Positions 1-11,100 of a DNA stretch of 64,000 bases are shown one piece after another. The position numbers and the translations under genes are program-made. Source of the DNA: Cyanophora paradoxa (Eukaryota; Glaucocystophyceae; Cyanophorales; Cyanophoraceae); the NCBI GenBank assembly GCA_004431415.1, contig QPMI01000513.1, forward strand, positions 124,001-188,000. Direction: 5' to 3'. Within the stretch, counting starts at the first letter, position 1, and every line of letters begins with the position of its first letter. The notes under the pieces were generated by a model. That model was not told the DNA's origin and made no database searches. It was given only the letters and a program-made list of their open reading frames with translations.

Positions 1-207
1 TTAAGCTTCTTGCAATTGTTCATGATCAGTGCCGCAATGTATTGCCAGGCTAGATAGCTGGCAAGGTGGTGTATTGGGGGTACAGGCAGACTGAGGTACA
101 GGGGTACAAAGCTACAGGGACTTGGACAGTATATCACTGCTGCAGAATGCTTCTTGGACAGTACGTTCAAGCTTCTTGCCCGCTTTCCTGCTAAGAATTG
201 CCCTTGC

Positions 208-489
208 TTTGCCAGCCATGGCCAGTATTTAGCACCAAAACTCGATGTTTGATGACAGATCTAGAACATAAATGATCAAACCTTTGAAATACATTGCATG
301 TGCTTCTTTTGTTTTGTTTTGCGATCACTTGTTGTTCATCTTCCTGGCTAAAGCTATAGCTAAGAATATCAAATCGCCCTTTAATTTCTTTGCCAGCCAA
401 GAATTAAACACCAATTGCAAAGCACTATGTTTCATGACAAACCATAAATGATGAAGCCTAGCTTTGGACTACATTGCATCTCGTGCATT
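208..489. repeat. Imperfect direct repeat, two ~100-bp copies
   Basis: Two diverged copies (about 208-304 and 388-489) share the order TTTGCCAGCC, then GATGTTT/TATGTTT with ATGACA, then ATAAATGAT, then ACATTGCAT. The intervening DNA is AT-richer than the host genes that follow. No coding potential is visible and the repeat family is not recognised. Confidence 0.5.
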
Positions 490-634
490 GTTTCCTGATT
501 ACATGATCAGTGTTTAATTTCTACATCTTTCATGCACTCAGATCTGTTCTGTTCTTTATGTTCAGTGCTTCAGCTTCTTCTGTTCTGTCTTCACAACTTT
601 AGTACTTCATTCTCATTCTTTGTTCAATTAATAC

Positions 635-913
635 GTAGTAGTAGTAGTAGTAGCGGGCCGTCACGGGGATTCAGGCCCTTCCTATGTGGCGCCGTCGGGT
701 GTCCACATAGGGTGCCCTATTTCCTTGCTGGCGCCCTGGGGGTGGTGGCCCAGGGTCCTGTATGCGGCTCCACTCACTCCCCATGCTAGTGGGTCCCTGA
801 CGGGCCTTGCACGTCCCATTCGGGGCCTCTGCGGCTTTGTCATACCCAGTCTTGCTGGCATGGATGTGTCTACTGCATTTCTCTCTCTCTTTTTTTTTTT
901 AGTAGTAGTAGTA
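635..913. repeat. GC-rich insert inside a TAG/GTA microsatellite, ending in a T10 tract
   Basis: A (GTA)n run at 635-653 is followed by about 240 bp of GC-rich DNA that ends in a pyrimidine tract and ten T residues, then by another (AGT)n run at 901-913. The flanking microsatellite on both sides resembles a target duplication around a small retroposon with a T-rich tail. No clear Pol III A/B boxes or open frame were found, so the class is uncertain. Confidence 0.35.
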
Positions 914-972
914 TGTAGAAGAAGAATAGCCCACAAGAAATCAAAGATTCCTAAATAACACTGGGGGGGTGC

Positions 973-990
973 GGGGGGGCAGAGCCCCCC
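973..990. other. Perfect G/C hairpin
   Basis: A run of G ending in GC, a short AGA-type loop and the complementary GCCCCCC form a strong small hairpin just after the GC-rich insert. It could be the end of a repeat unit or a structure-forming site; no gene lies next to it. Confidence 0.45.
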
Positions 991-1005
991 TGCTTGTAGA
1001 TTTAA

Positions 1006-1290
1006 TTTGATCCGACTCGGTGACCCCGAACTTCATCGATTTCATAATCAGGGCCTGGCCATCACGGCATGGCAATCTAATAGCGTGTCCATTGTGCACG
1101 CACAAGCATTCCATGATATGTCAATAGTATTTTCCTATACGATCTCCGGTATCTCATTGATCTAATCGGTTTTCCTATACGATCTCCGGATCTCGAGCTC
1201 CTATCCGATCTTCCTATGTACCATATATTGAAAATTTGATCCGACTCGGTGACCGGGTCCTTCGGACCCCGAAGTCGATCGATGTCAGGG
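1006..1290. repeat. Short dispersed direct repeats in gene-free flank
   Basis: The string TTGATCCGACTCGGTGACC occurs near 1009 and again near 1235, each followed by a GAAGT/GAACT-TCGATCGAT-like stretch. The string TTTTCCTATACGATCTCCGG occurs near 1130 and 1170. From base 1 to about 1679 I see repeats but no gene. Confidence 0.5.
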
Positions 1291-1679
1291 GCTGGTCACG
1301 GGTCATGATATCGATATCGAAATCCGATGACTCGATGATGATCAGTGACTCGGCAACGTGCACGTACACGTACAATTGCAACTGGCACCAGCCCAGCGCT
1401 AGCCTTGTCTAGGTGAAATCGGCGCCAGCCTAAAGCGCTAGCTAGTCGGGAAGAAATGGAGTGAGGTTTCGAAAATCGATTTCGATCAAAATTCACGCAG
1501 CAAGTGGCCATCCGGCCAGGAAAGACAAACCGGCAACTAGCTGAAGATGCCCTGTCTACTTCAAACAATTACAGCAAGCGCTGCCCGCAGTTGTGCAGCG
1601 CCGTGGAAAACTGGCCGGCGCCCCGCGGCAAGGCCGAAGGGCGCGCAGAGTGGCCGCCAAATCAAAGCGAGCAGGCCGC

Positions 1680-2702
1680 TTATGTCGAGAAGTTCTTGGA
1701 GCCGAACACGCCGGACTCCTGGCGCACCTCCTCCGGGACCTGGCGGAGGCACACCGAGTTGGGGCGAGCGAGGCGCGGCGGGACGCGAGGGGCGGCGGGC
1801 GAGGGCCCTGCCTTGGTCATGATGTAGTCGAACACCTCCTTCCAGTTCGGAACGGCGCGGAGCTCAATCTTGCCGCCGCCCCGCACGCAGACGACCATGT
1901 CCGCGCAGGAGCCCAGCGCCTGGACCGAATGTCGTGAGCAGCGCCGGGATGCGGGGCGGGGCAACACGGGCAGCACCTTCTGCACGTAGCGGATGTTCTC
2001 GATGTTGGGGTAGCTAACGTCGAAGCGGTCCTTGCCCTGGAAGCCGCTGACGACGGTCACGCGCCGGTTGGTGATCTTGTACCGGACCTGAGAGCACAAG
2101 ACCGGTCAGCGGTAGGGAAGAAGGAGCCAAAAGGAACAATGCAATCAAGCTAAGGAATAGACGCCGCATAAACGGGCGGGGGACTCGAATGGCGCACCCA
2201 GAGCTGACGAGAGATGGCACCGATCAAAAGCGGGGCGCCGATGATGGAGAGCGTCGCGAAGCTGGCGCCGACAATCTCGCTGAAGTGCGGCTTCAGCTCA
2301 TACACCGTCTCCTCCTCCGGGCTCGGCGGCACCGCAAGGATCTTCTCTGCGCGCGGTCGTGCACGCGGCACGGGCGTCGGACCTCGGCGAGCGGGCGGGC
2401 GTTGGCTATAAGATCAGAACAAGCTCACCGCGAGCGGCGCTGGCGTCCTTCTTCGGCTTCTTCTTGCCGGCGTCGCAGACCACCTCGAAGGCACGAGACG
2501 CCTCGAACGAGCGGCTGGTGGAGGCCTCGAACTGGCGGACACCAGCGACGCGGCGGAAGCCGCTGTACTCCGGGAAGGACTCCGCGTGGGACGGGACGCC
2601 CGCCGAGGTTCCACGTGCGGCCGGCTGGGTGCGCGAGGATGATGCGACGACAGGCGCAATCTGGGTCGAGGGTGACAGCGCAAGGGCCGGAACGAACGCC
2701 AT
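1680..2702 (-). CDS. Plastid-targeted bPH_2 (DUF304-type) membrane protein
   Basis: This is a multi-exon gene. Exon 1 (2702-2429) encodes a Ser/Ala/Arg-rich leader starting MAFVPALALS, a Phe-containing plastid transit peptide, then a lysine-rich stretch. Exon 2 (2346-2198) carries a hydrophobic helix pair (ATLSIIGAPLLIGAISRQ). Exons 3 and 4 (2087-1977, and from 1919) carry the bPH_2 fold: YKITNRRVTVVSG, the IENIRYVQ step, then GGGKIELRAVPN. Introns have GTGCG-type donors and CAG acceptors; the last junction near 1822 would need a GC donor. The family places small PH-like domains on membranes, in plastids probably thylakoid or envelope; the exact function is unknown. It is divergently transcribed from the dehydrogenase at 2790, with about 87 bp between the starts. 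Confidence 0.7.
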
Positions 2703-2789
2703 CTGTGCGAAGGAGAAAGCCGCCGAACTTGCACGACTCTGGGGGTACGAGTGTCAAGTCTAACTGCCGGCTTCCATTCCAACTTGGCA

Positions 2790-4192
2790 ATGGCGAAGAC
2801 CTGCGTGATCACCGGCGCGAACCGCGGCATCGGGCACTCGTTCGCCAAGGCATTCCGCAAGCTCGGTGCGCCGGCGGCTGCGCACCGACCGACGCGCGCG
2901 CTCACGCACGCACGCGCGCGACAGGCTACGAGGTCATCGGCACCGCGCGCAAGTCGTCTGACTTCGCCGCGGTGCGCGTGAGAGGGACAGCGCCGCCGAA
3001 AGCGGGTCGACGCTTGCTGTGGCGGCTGTTTAGATCAGAGCTGCCGCTCAGCTTCTATGCCGCCGTGTCTGACGCACCGCCGCGCCGCAGCTCCACGAGA
3101 TCGGCGCGAAGGCCTATGAACTGGACGTGACCAGCGAGGCGTCGGTGAACAAGTTCAAGGCCGCCATCGGCGATGTCCCAATCAGCCTGCTCATCTGCAA
3201 TGCAGTGCGTGGGCCCGGGCCCGCGCTGCGCTGCCTCTAAATCTCGCGCGCGCTGACGCTCGTCGACGCCCCGACGCGTGTGCAGGGCCTCCTGATCAAG
3301 GACGTGCGTCGTTTGTGCCGCGCGCCGCGCCGCGTGCTTCCGAGCGGCGGCCGCGTGCGTAGACCCCGCCGCCGCGCAGGACCTCGGGAAGACGAGCGCG
3401 GAGTCGATGGCCGCCCAGTTCGCGACGAACGCCATCGGGTGCGGCCGGCCGCGAAGGCGGGAGCTCGAGAGGATCTAGGGCCGCCGCCGACCGCGCGGGC
3501 GGGCGGGCGGGCGGGCGCTGAGGGCCCGGCGTGCGCAGGCCGATGCTGGTGGCCCAGGCGCTCCTCCCCAACCTGAAGGCTGCCGAGAAGGTGCCGCGCC
3601 CCGCCGCCGCCCGGCGCCCTCACGCGCCTGACGCGCGCCCGGCAGGCCCGCGTCGTGCACATGACGTCGCGCATGGGTGCGGCCCGCTGCGCCCGCCCCG
3701 TCGAGCAGCCGGGCCGTCGAACCCCCGCAGGGAGTATGGATGACAATTCGAGCGGGGGCTACTACGGGTACCGCGCCTCGAAGGCCGCCCTCAACGCCGT
3801 CGTCAAGAGCATGGCCGTCGACCTGAAGGAGGCCCGCCTCGCCCCGCCCCGCGCCTCAGGGCCTCCCCGCACCCCTGATCGCGCCGTGCCCCTCAGGCCG
3901 GCATCCCAGTGATCGCGCTGCACCCGGGCTTCGTCTCGACGGCCATGGTGGAGTTCAAGGGACAGATTGAGCCTGGCGCGTGTACCCCCTGAAAAATGGC
4001 TCTTGCCCCCTTCTGTGACTGAACTCGCTCGAGATCAGACGCGGCGGTGGAGAAGATGGTGCCCGTCATTGAGGCCCTCGACATCAACCGCACCGGGAAG
4101 TTCATCCACGGTACCCCGTACCCCCCGCTGCCCCAGCCCGTACCCCCCTCAGACCGCCCGCAGGCCTCCAGAACGAGGAGCTGCCGTGGTAG
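2790..4192 (+). CDS. Short-chain dehydrogenase/reductase (SDR), multi-exon
   Basis: Classical SDR spread over about eight exons. The first exon gives the Rossmann motif TGANRGIG after MAKTCVI. Later exons give the adenine-pocket LDVTSEAS, the LLICNA turn, the catalytic Ser region VVHMTSRMG and the active-site YRASK, followed by PGFVSTAM. The order resembles the C-factor-like SDR group, which acts as a soluble NAD(P)-dependent oxidoreductase; the substrate cannot be read from sequence. Introns start GTGCG and end CAG, and several are C-rich. The last exon ends NEELPW and stop. It converges on the STK19-like gene, with about 70 bp between stops. Confidence 0.75.
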
Positions 4193-4265
4193 ACGCCAGC
4201 GGCCCGCCAGTTTTAAATAGGAGTACTGTAATAACGTAAACCCGAAAGCAAAGAGCGAGCGCAAG

Positions 4266-5410
4266 CTATCGCCTGAGCTTGTAGAGGGTGCCGCGGGTCG
4301 TCTCGGCGGCCTCCAGGCGGCCGGCGCCGAGCATGTCGCGCACGTGAAAGCGCGACCCCAGCGGGCTGCTCTTCAGCTTGACGCGCTCCACTTCCTGCCG
4401 GGCGCGGCGCCCCGAGCGGGGCCGGCGGCGTCAGCGCGGGGCGGCGCAGGAGCGAGGGGGGGCCAGGGGGCCGGGGCGCGCCTTGGCGAGCTTCTGGCCG
4501 AACTTGGCCCGCCGGAAGACTGCCGCCAGCTCCTCCCGGCCCCGCACGACCCCCGCGAGCGCCGGCCCCGCCTGCGAGGCGTGAGGTCCAGGCGGCGCAG
4601 AGCGCGGGTTAGGCTGGGGCACCTGGGGGACGGCGAAGCGGTAGGTGCCCATGGACTGCAGCTCGACGCTGTCGCGCACGAGCAGGCCGGCGACCACCAG
4701 GCGCCTGCGGGGCGCGTGGGGTTCGCTCGCTGCGGGAGGAGAGCGTGCGGGGGCGCACGTCACCGCCGCCTCGACCTCCGCCTGCTCCGTGTCCCGCACA
4801 TCCATTTCGAGGCCCTTGGCGAGCTCCGTCCACGACACGACGCACGCGCCCCCGCGGCAGCCGTCCAGCGCGAACCGAGCGAACCGCTCTGAGATTTGAT
4901 CGAGGTCAGCGACGCGTCTCCGCGGCGTCTTGTACACGCATGGCGCACCGAAGAGCGCTCGGTATTCCTCAGGCGCAGTGGCTGCGGCGGCCTCCACGGC
5001 GGCGCGGTAGCGCGAGCAATCCACGATTGCGAAGTCCTCCTTGGCGGGAAGCTTGAGCACGCGGAAGACACCGCGCGCGGCGAGGTCGTCCAGCGTCCTG
5101 TCTACTTCCGTGCGGTCGTGCACGATGGAATACACCTGCGCGTCGCTCACAACTGCGAAACCGCGTAAAACGAGGCGCGCTCACCTGGCTCTTCAGGCAG
5201 AAAGGGCAGGGAAGCGGAAGCGCCCGCTCGGCTTCATTCAAACACAGGCGCACGGCCGCCTCGGTGTCGCTGATTGCCGCCGCCTCGAGGACCGCCGCAT
5301 CTGCTCAACGCGTTCAGCCTGCCGCGGGCGCTCGCGGCACTCCAGTGACTCGCACCTGCTGTGTGATCCTCGCCGATCAGCGTGCGCTGGCGCTTTGCCG
5401 GCCGGGCCAT
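4266..5410 (-). CDS. STK19-like tandem winged-helix protein
   Basis: Minus-strand multi-exon gene. A short first exon (MARPAKRQRT...) carries a basic, nuclear-localisation-like start. Then come LCLNEAERALPLPCPFC and the STK19 hallmark VYSIVHDRTEVDRTLDDL, followed by the RVLKLPAKEDFAIV wing. The downstream exons give LVVAGLLVRD, GREELAAVFRRAKF and finally FHVRDMLGAGRLEAAETT ending LYKLRR and stop. STK19 was named a kinase but is a DNA-binding winged-helix protein linked to transcription-coupled repair; I see no kinase motif here either. Its start region overlaps the 5' side of the aldo/keto reductase, so the two share a very compact divergent promoter. Confidence 0.72.
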
Positions 5411-5459
5411 GGCTTCACTAGTACCGGTACCGGATCAATTCGGCCCAACTTTGAGCACC

Positions 5460-7908
5460 ATGGCAGACGCGTCTGCCTTCGTCTGCCACAGCGCCTTCCT
5501 GGGAGTACGTCTCAACAGGCCGAGCACATCCGCGCCACTCCAGCCGGCAGCCGCTGGATCGACGCGCCGTCGGCGGCAGCCCGTGCGTGCGCAGGCGGCC
5601 AGCGGCTCCCCGGAGGAGCTCGAGGATTCGACCCGTCGCCCTGCCGTCGGACGGCGGAGAGCGCTGGCCGCGCTCGGGGCGGCGGCGCTCGCGCCGAGCC
5701 TAGGCCTCGTTCAGCCCGGCCCCGCCCTCGCCGGCGCCAAGGGCGGCCTTCCCGGCGTGGAGCGCATCGAGCTCGCGAGCGGGCTGGAAATCAGCCGCGT
5801 GCTGAAAGGATGCTGGCAGGCAAGAGCGGGGGCCGCGCCCCGGCCCGCCGGCGCCCCGCCTGGCCTCACGCCCGTGCACGAACGCAGCTCTCGGGCGGGC
5901 ACGGCCGCGTGAGCCGCGGAGATGCGCTGAAAGACTTCGAGGAGTTCCGCAAGGCCGGCATAACGACGTTCGACACGGTGCGCCTCGGCCCGCCGCGCCC
6001 CGGCCCGCCCCGGCCCCGCCCGTCATGCCCGCCGGCAGGCTGACCACTACGGCCCCTCTGAAGAGCTTATCGGCGACTTCCTCGAGTGCGCGGGGCGCCC
6101 CCCGGCGCCGGCCCCCGCGGCGCCGGCCCCCCGCGGCGCCCCGCCCCGGCCCCCGCCGGCCCCCGCGGGGTGCGCCGCACGGTGCTGACCTGCCCGCTGC
6201 AGGCGCCTGAAGCCCGCGGACCGCGCCGGCGTCCAGGTTCTCACCAAGCTGTGCTACTTTGGGCCGGAGATGGCGTTCAACGCCGTCCCGCACGGCCTGC
6301 CACCGCCCCGCACGCGAAACTTTGAATCCGAATGGTTTGATCCGGCGCGCAGCGTACCAGACGGTGCAGCGGAGCGTTAAGCGGCTGCGCGTGCCGGGCC
6401 CGGTCGACGCGGTCCAGTTCTACTGGGGCGACTACGACGTCGGCAGCTACCTCGACGCCGCCCGCGCCCTCGCCGACATGCGCGAGAAGGCCCGCCCCGC
6501 ACCGCGCCCCCGCCTCTTCGCCCGCGTACCCCGAAGTCGACGCGCCCCCCCGCAGGGCGCAATAAGGCACATCGGCGCGACGAACTTCGACACGCCGCGG
6601 CTCGAGTCGATGCTCGACGCCGGCGTACCCCTCGTCTCGCACCAGGCGCCGCCCCGTACCCCCTCCGGATCGGGCGCCCCCCGGCCGGCTCGAACCCCGG
6701 CGCCTTGCAGGTCCAAGTCTCGGTGCTGGACCGCCGCGTCCACTCGGGCCCCATGGCCGCGTGCGCGCCCCAGCCCGCCCCTTCGGCTCCCCCTGGTCTC
6801 ACGCGGCGAGCCCCCCGCAGCTTCTGCCAGGAAAGGGGGGTACAGCTCCTCGCGTACGGCGTCCTCGCCGGCGGGTTCCTGAGCGACAAGTCCGCCCCGC
6901 ATCACCCCCGCCTGCTCCGGCCGGATCCGTGTCCCCCAGACTCACGCTCCTCGGCGGCGGGGCAGGTACCTCGGGGCGCGGGAGCCGGAGCGGGCGCAGC
7001 TGGACACCTTCTCGAAGATGAAGTACTTCTCGGTGCGCCCGCCCGCCCGCACACCCCGCCAGGCCCCGCGGCGCCGCCCGCGGCGGTCTAGTCGAGTCCT
7101 CCCCGCCAGCGCAACTCCCTCTTCGCGCGCATCCGATCCACGAGGCCTGACGGGCGCCGCCGCGCCCGCGCAGGTCATCCGCAAGTGCGGCGGCTGGGGC
7201 CGGTGGGCGCCGCTCCCTCCCCCCTTCCCCCAACCCTCTCCTTCCCCCCCCCCCCCCCCCCTCGCCTCCCTCTCCCCTCCTCCCAGCCGCCTCGGCGCCC
7301 GCCTCCTCTCCCTCCCCTAAAACGTTTCTTCTTCCCCTGAACGCCCCGCCCCGCCCCGGGCCGGGCCGGGCAGGCTGCAGGAGGTCCTCCGCGCCCTCCG
7401 CGCCGTCGGCGACCGCCACGGTGCGCGCACCCCGGGCCCCCGGCCGCCTCGTGCGGCCGACCCGCGTGCCCCGCAGGCCAGAGCGTCTCGAACGTCGCCT
7501 GCCGGTGCGCCTCCGCCGCCCTTCTCCCATTTCACGCTGCCTTCTGCTGACCGTCCCGTCGTTCCCAGATACGCCCTGCAGCAGCCAGGGGTGCGCCCTC
7601 GCACACCGGGCCTCTCGCCGCCGCAGCGGACGAGCGGCTAGGTCTTACCCACGTACCCCGTACGCCACTCCCTCCCCCGCCGGCAGGTCGCCGGCATTAT
7701 CCTCGGGGCGCGCAACGCGAGCCACGTGCGCGCTCTGGTCTCCTGACGTCTTCAGTCCGTTTGAATTTAATGGAGGGCCGGCCAGGTGGAGGAGCACCGC
7801 GCGCTCTTCGGCTTCGACCTCTCCCCGGGCGACCTGGAGGAGATCGAGGCGGCCGCGCCCCCGACCCTCCCCGGCGACTTCTACGACTGGGAGCGCGGCC
7901 GCGCGTGA
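5460..7908 (+). CDS. Plastid/thylakoid-targeted aldo/keto reductase
   Basis: The N-terminus has a bipartite targeting signal: a transit peptide starting MADASAFV and ending near VRAQAA, then a twin-arginine segment RRRALAALGAAAL with an ALA cleavage-like site, which suggests the thylakoid lumen. The AKR barrel follows over many exons: TTFDT, ADHYGPSEELIGDF (catalytic Asp/Tyr region), VLTKL (catalytic Lys), VDAVQFYWGDY, HIGATNFDT, LLAYGVLAGGFL, AGIILGARNASH and a C-terminus ending DFYDWERGRA. The position usually occupied by the catalytic His (QFHW) reads QFYW here, so activity may be altered. An in-frame ATG 51 bp upstream exists, but it overlaps the divergent gene start, so the later ATG is preferred. 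Introns are C-rich. Confidence 0.72.
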
Positions 7909-8121
7909 CCTCGTCGGCCGGCTGCCGCAGTTCAAGAACGGACGATTCAGACTCGGCTGGCGCGAGCTTGCAATTGTGCGGAGAGGGCTGGCAGGCCGGC
8001 GGCCAAAGGTCTCCAGGCCGCGGCGCTAGCAGCGCAATTCACTGTGCATGTACATGTATTGCTCGAGGGGCGCGAGTTTAATGGAGGCGTCGGGGTGCGG
8101 TTGGAAGGGCCGGCGGGGGCC

Positions 8122-11100
8122 CTAGGCGGCGATGCGGAGGCCCTCCGGGGTGGAGGCCGACTTGGTGAGGGAGCCCTGCGGGGCCGGCTCTAGGGCGCGC
8201 CGGCCCTCCCCCACGCCGGCCCCCAGCTTGCTGCCCGGCCAGAGCGGCGCCGTGGGGACGCCCTCGCGGTTCCAGCGGTACTGCGAGAGCGCCTGCGGGG
8301 GCGGAGCTGAGCTCGAGGAAGCGAAGAGAAGCGAGAAGGCGAGAGCTCGAGGGGAAAGAAGGGGCGGGCCTGGAGGCGGCCGGAGGAGGCGTCGGCCTGC
8401 GGGGAGGCGGGTCAGAGGGCGAGCCATCGGAAGCAACAGCAGAGGGCCGGGGAGGGGCCCGGGCGGACGAGCATGGTGACGGTGCGGACGACCTCGCGCA
8501 CGGAGGGCACGAAGAAGTGCGCCCCGCTCACCTGCCCCGCCAGCCCCGCCCCCGTCAGCACCTCGGATCAGCAGCTCGGGTGGGCGACGAGGCGGGGCGG
8601 GGCGGGGCGGGGCGGGGCGCGCGCCTTCTGCTTGACGACGACGGTGAAGACGCCGGCGCCGGCGCACGGGTGCGACGCGGGCTCCGGAGGCACCTTGTTC
8701 TCCTCCGCGTCGCTGTTCCCCGCGCCCTCGGCCGCACCCTCTGGGATCGTCGCGGGGATGATGCCCATCGTCTTTGCGGCGCGCCCCGGCCCGCCCGCCG
8801 GGGCCGTCGATGCGGCCGGCTCCTCGCCAGCGGGGGCGGCGGGGGCCGGGGCGGGGGCCGGGGCGGGGTGGGCGTGGGCCTCGAGGGGCCGCCCCGCCAG
8901 CGCCGCAAACATGTCCTCGTCTGCAGCGGGGCGGGGCAGCTCAGCCAGAGCGAGGCAGACCCCACTAGAAGGAAGCTAGCTTCCACAGCGCTTCTGGGGC
9001 GCGAGAGCTCCCAGAAAAGGGCGACTCGAAGCTTATGACTGAAGCTCCTAGAACGAGGGGCGGGGGCGGGGGCGGGGGCGTACCGGTGCGGTCGTCGCCG
9101 ATGGCGAGGACGAAGTCGACGGGGGGCTCCTCCCCCGCCGCCCCCCGCCGCCCCTCCACCTGCCCCCCCCCCGCCCGAGTCAGACGAGCCGACTTGCAAT
9201 CGAAGGCGCGCGCGGGAGAGGCCGGCACGCCTGCAGGATGCGCAGCAGCATGTTGCCTGCCCCCCCGCGCATGCGTGCGAGACCCCGTCAGCGACCCAGG
9301 CGACGCGCGGGGGCGCCGGCTTGGACGCGCGGGGGCGCCGGCTTGGCCGCGCGGCGCGCCCTTGTTGATGCCCATGAGGCTACGCGGGGCGGCGGTCAGC
9401 GCCCCGCACGCAGCGGCCGCGGGAGAGGGAGAGCGGCGCGGGCGGACCGGACTTCGACGGTCATGTTCCCGAGGAGGACCTGCCGCCCCGCACCGCCCCG
9501 CAGCCGTCAGCCCCGGGGGAAGGGCGGAGGCGGGGGCCTAGGCCTGCTAGCGCCGGGGGCGCGCCTCGACGGGCATGTTGCGGAGGGCGTTCACGAGCTG
9601 CAGCTGCGGGCCGCCTCAGCCGGCGGGGCGCGCGGGCTCGGGGCGGGGCGCACGTGGAGCTCCTTGGCCTGCCAGTCGCCGTACTGCGCCTCGGCGTCGC
9701 GGTAGTGCCAGGTGATCCCCCCCTCCTTCACCTGTATGCCCGCCCCCGCTGAGCGGCCCCGCGCGGGGCCGGGGCGCTTAAGCGTAAGCTTAAGCTTGCA
9801 GGGCGGGCCTCGATGAAGGAGCCCGGGGTGCGCTCGGTGCGGTACTCGAAGATGGGGAGCACGGCGTCGCGCCACGTCGGCGACGCCGCCCCCGCCGCCG
9901 GCAGCAGCTGCCAGTCGTCCTGCCCGCCCAGCCCCGAGCGGCGTCACGCGGAGGGCGCGGTTTAGAGCGGCGGGGCCCGGCCCGGGCCGCGGGGCCGCAC
10001 CGTGAGGAGCATCTCGCGGCTGACCTGCCCGCCCACTCCGCCCCCGAGGCCCCCCGGCACCTGCCCGCGCCGCCTCTCATCGGAGGGAGGGCGGGATGCG
10101 GAGGGCGGGGCGGGGCGGCGGGGCGGGCCTGGCCGCGGCGGGGCCAGCGGTAGAGGAGGCCGTGCTCGGCGGCGAGGCCGACCCCTGCGCCCGCGCCCCC
10201 CGCTTCGCTGTCGAAGGAGGCGGGCAGGCGCTCGCCCGCGCACCCGGGATGTCCCCGAAGCAGTCGGTCTGCGGCCGCCGCGCGTCGGCGCCGGTGGGGG
10301 GCGGGGCGGCGGAGCGGCGGGGCCGGGGGCGGGGGCGGGCGGACGAGGAACTTGCGGTTGCGGCCGGAGACGACGAAGAGGACGTTTCGCGGGTCCGCCC
10401 CGAGCCGCGCCAGCGTCGAGAGCACCTGGCGGGGGCGCTGAGGAGGGGCGGCGCGCCGGCGCCCCGAGTGCGATAGAGGTTGCCTCGGATGGTTCTCGTG
10501 GGTGGTTCTAGAGCATGCAAACAGAGCACGGGCGGGGGCCGGGGCGGGGGCGGCACCTGGGGCGAGGGGAGTGCGAGCTCGGGCTGCGAGCGGTGGGGCA
10601 CGAGGGTGCCTGCAACCCCCCCCGGCTCAGGGGCGCCCCGGCCACCGTCGGGCGGGGCGGGACCGTCGTAGTCGAGGCAGATGATGCGCTTGCGGGCGGC
10701 GCGGTAGCACTCGAGCAGCCGCGCCGGCTCCAGCAGCGTCGGCAGCCCGCCACTCTCCTGCCCCCGGCCCGCCGCCTCGCGCCCCGGAGGGCGGGGCGGG
10801 GCGGGGGCGGGGGGCGGACTTGGCGGGCGCGGGCGGCGTCGCAGACGGTCTGGCGAGCGGGGGCGGGTGAGAGGCGGGGGGAGGGGCGGCGGGACCGGGG
10901 GACCTGGAGCTCCTTGAGGAAGGACTCGCCCCAGTAGGACGACGAGCTGCCCGCAGGCGGGGGTGAGCGCCGGGGGAGGGAGGAGGGGCAGGGGGCGGGC
11001 GAGGGGGCCCACTGCGCGATGACATAGCTGCGCGGCGCGGCGATCGGGAGTCAGACTCGCCAAGTCGGCGGCCCGGACACCGGCGCCGGCGCAGGGGCGT

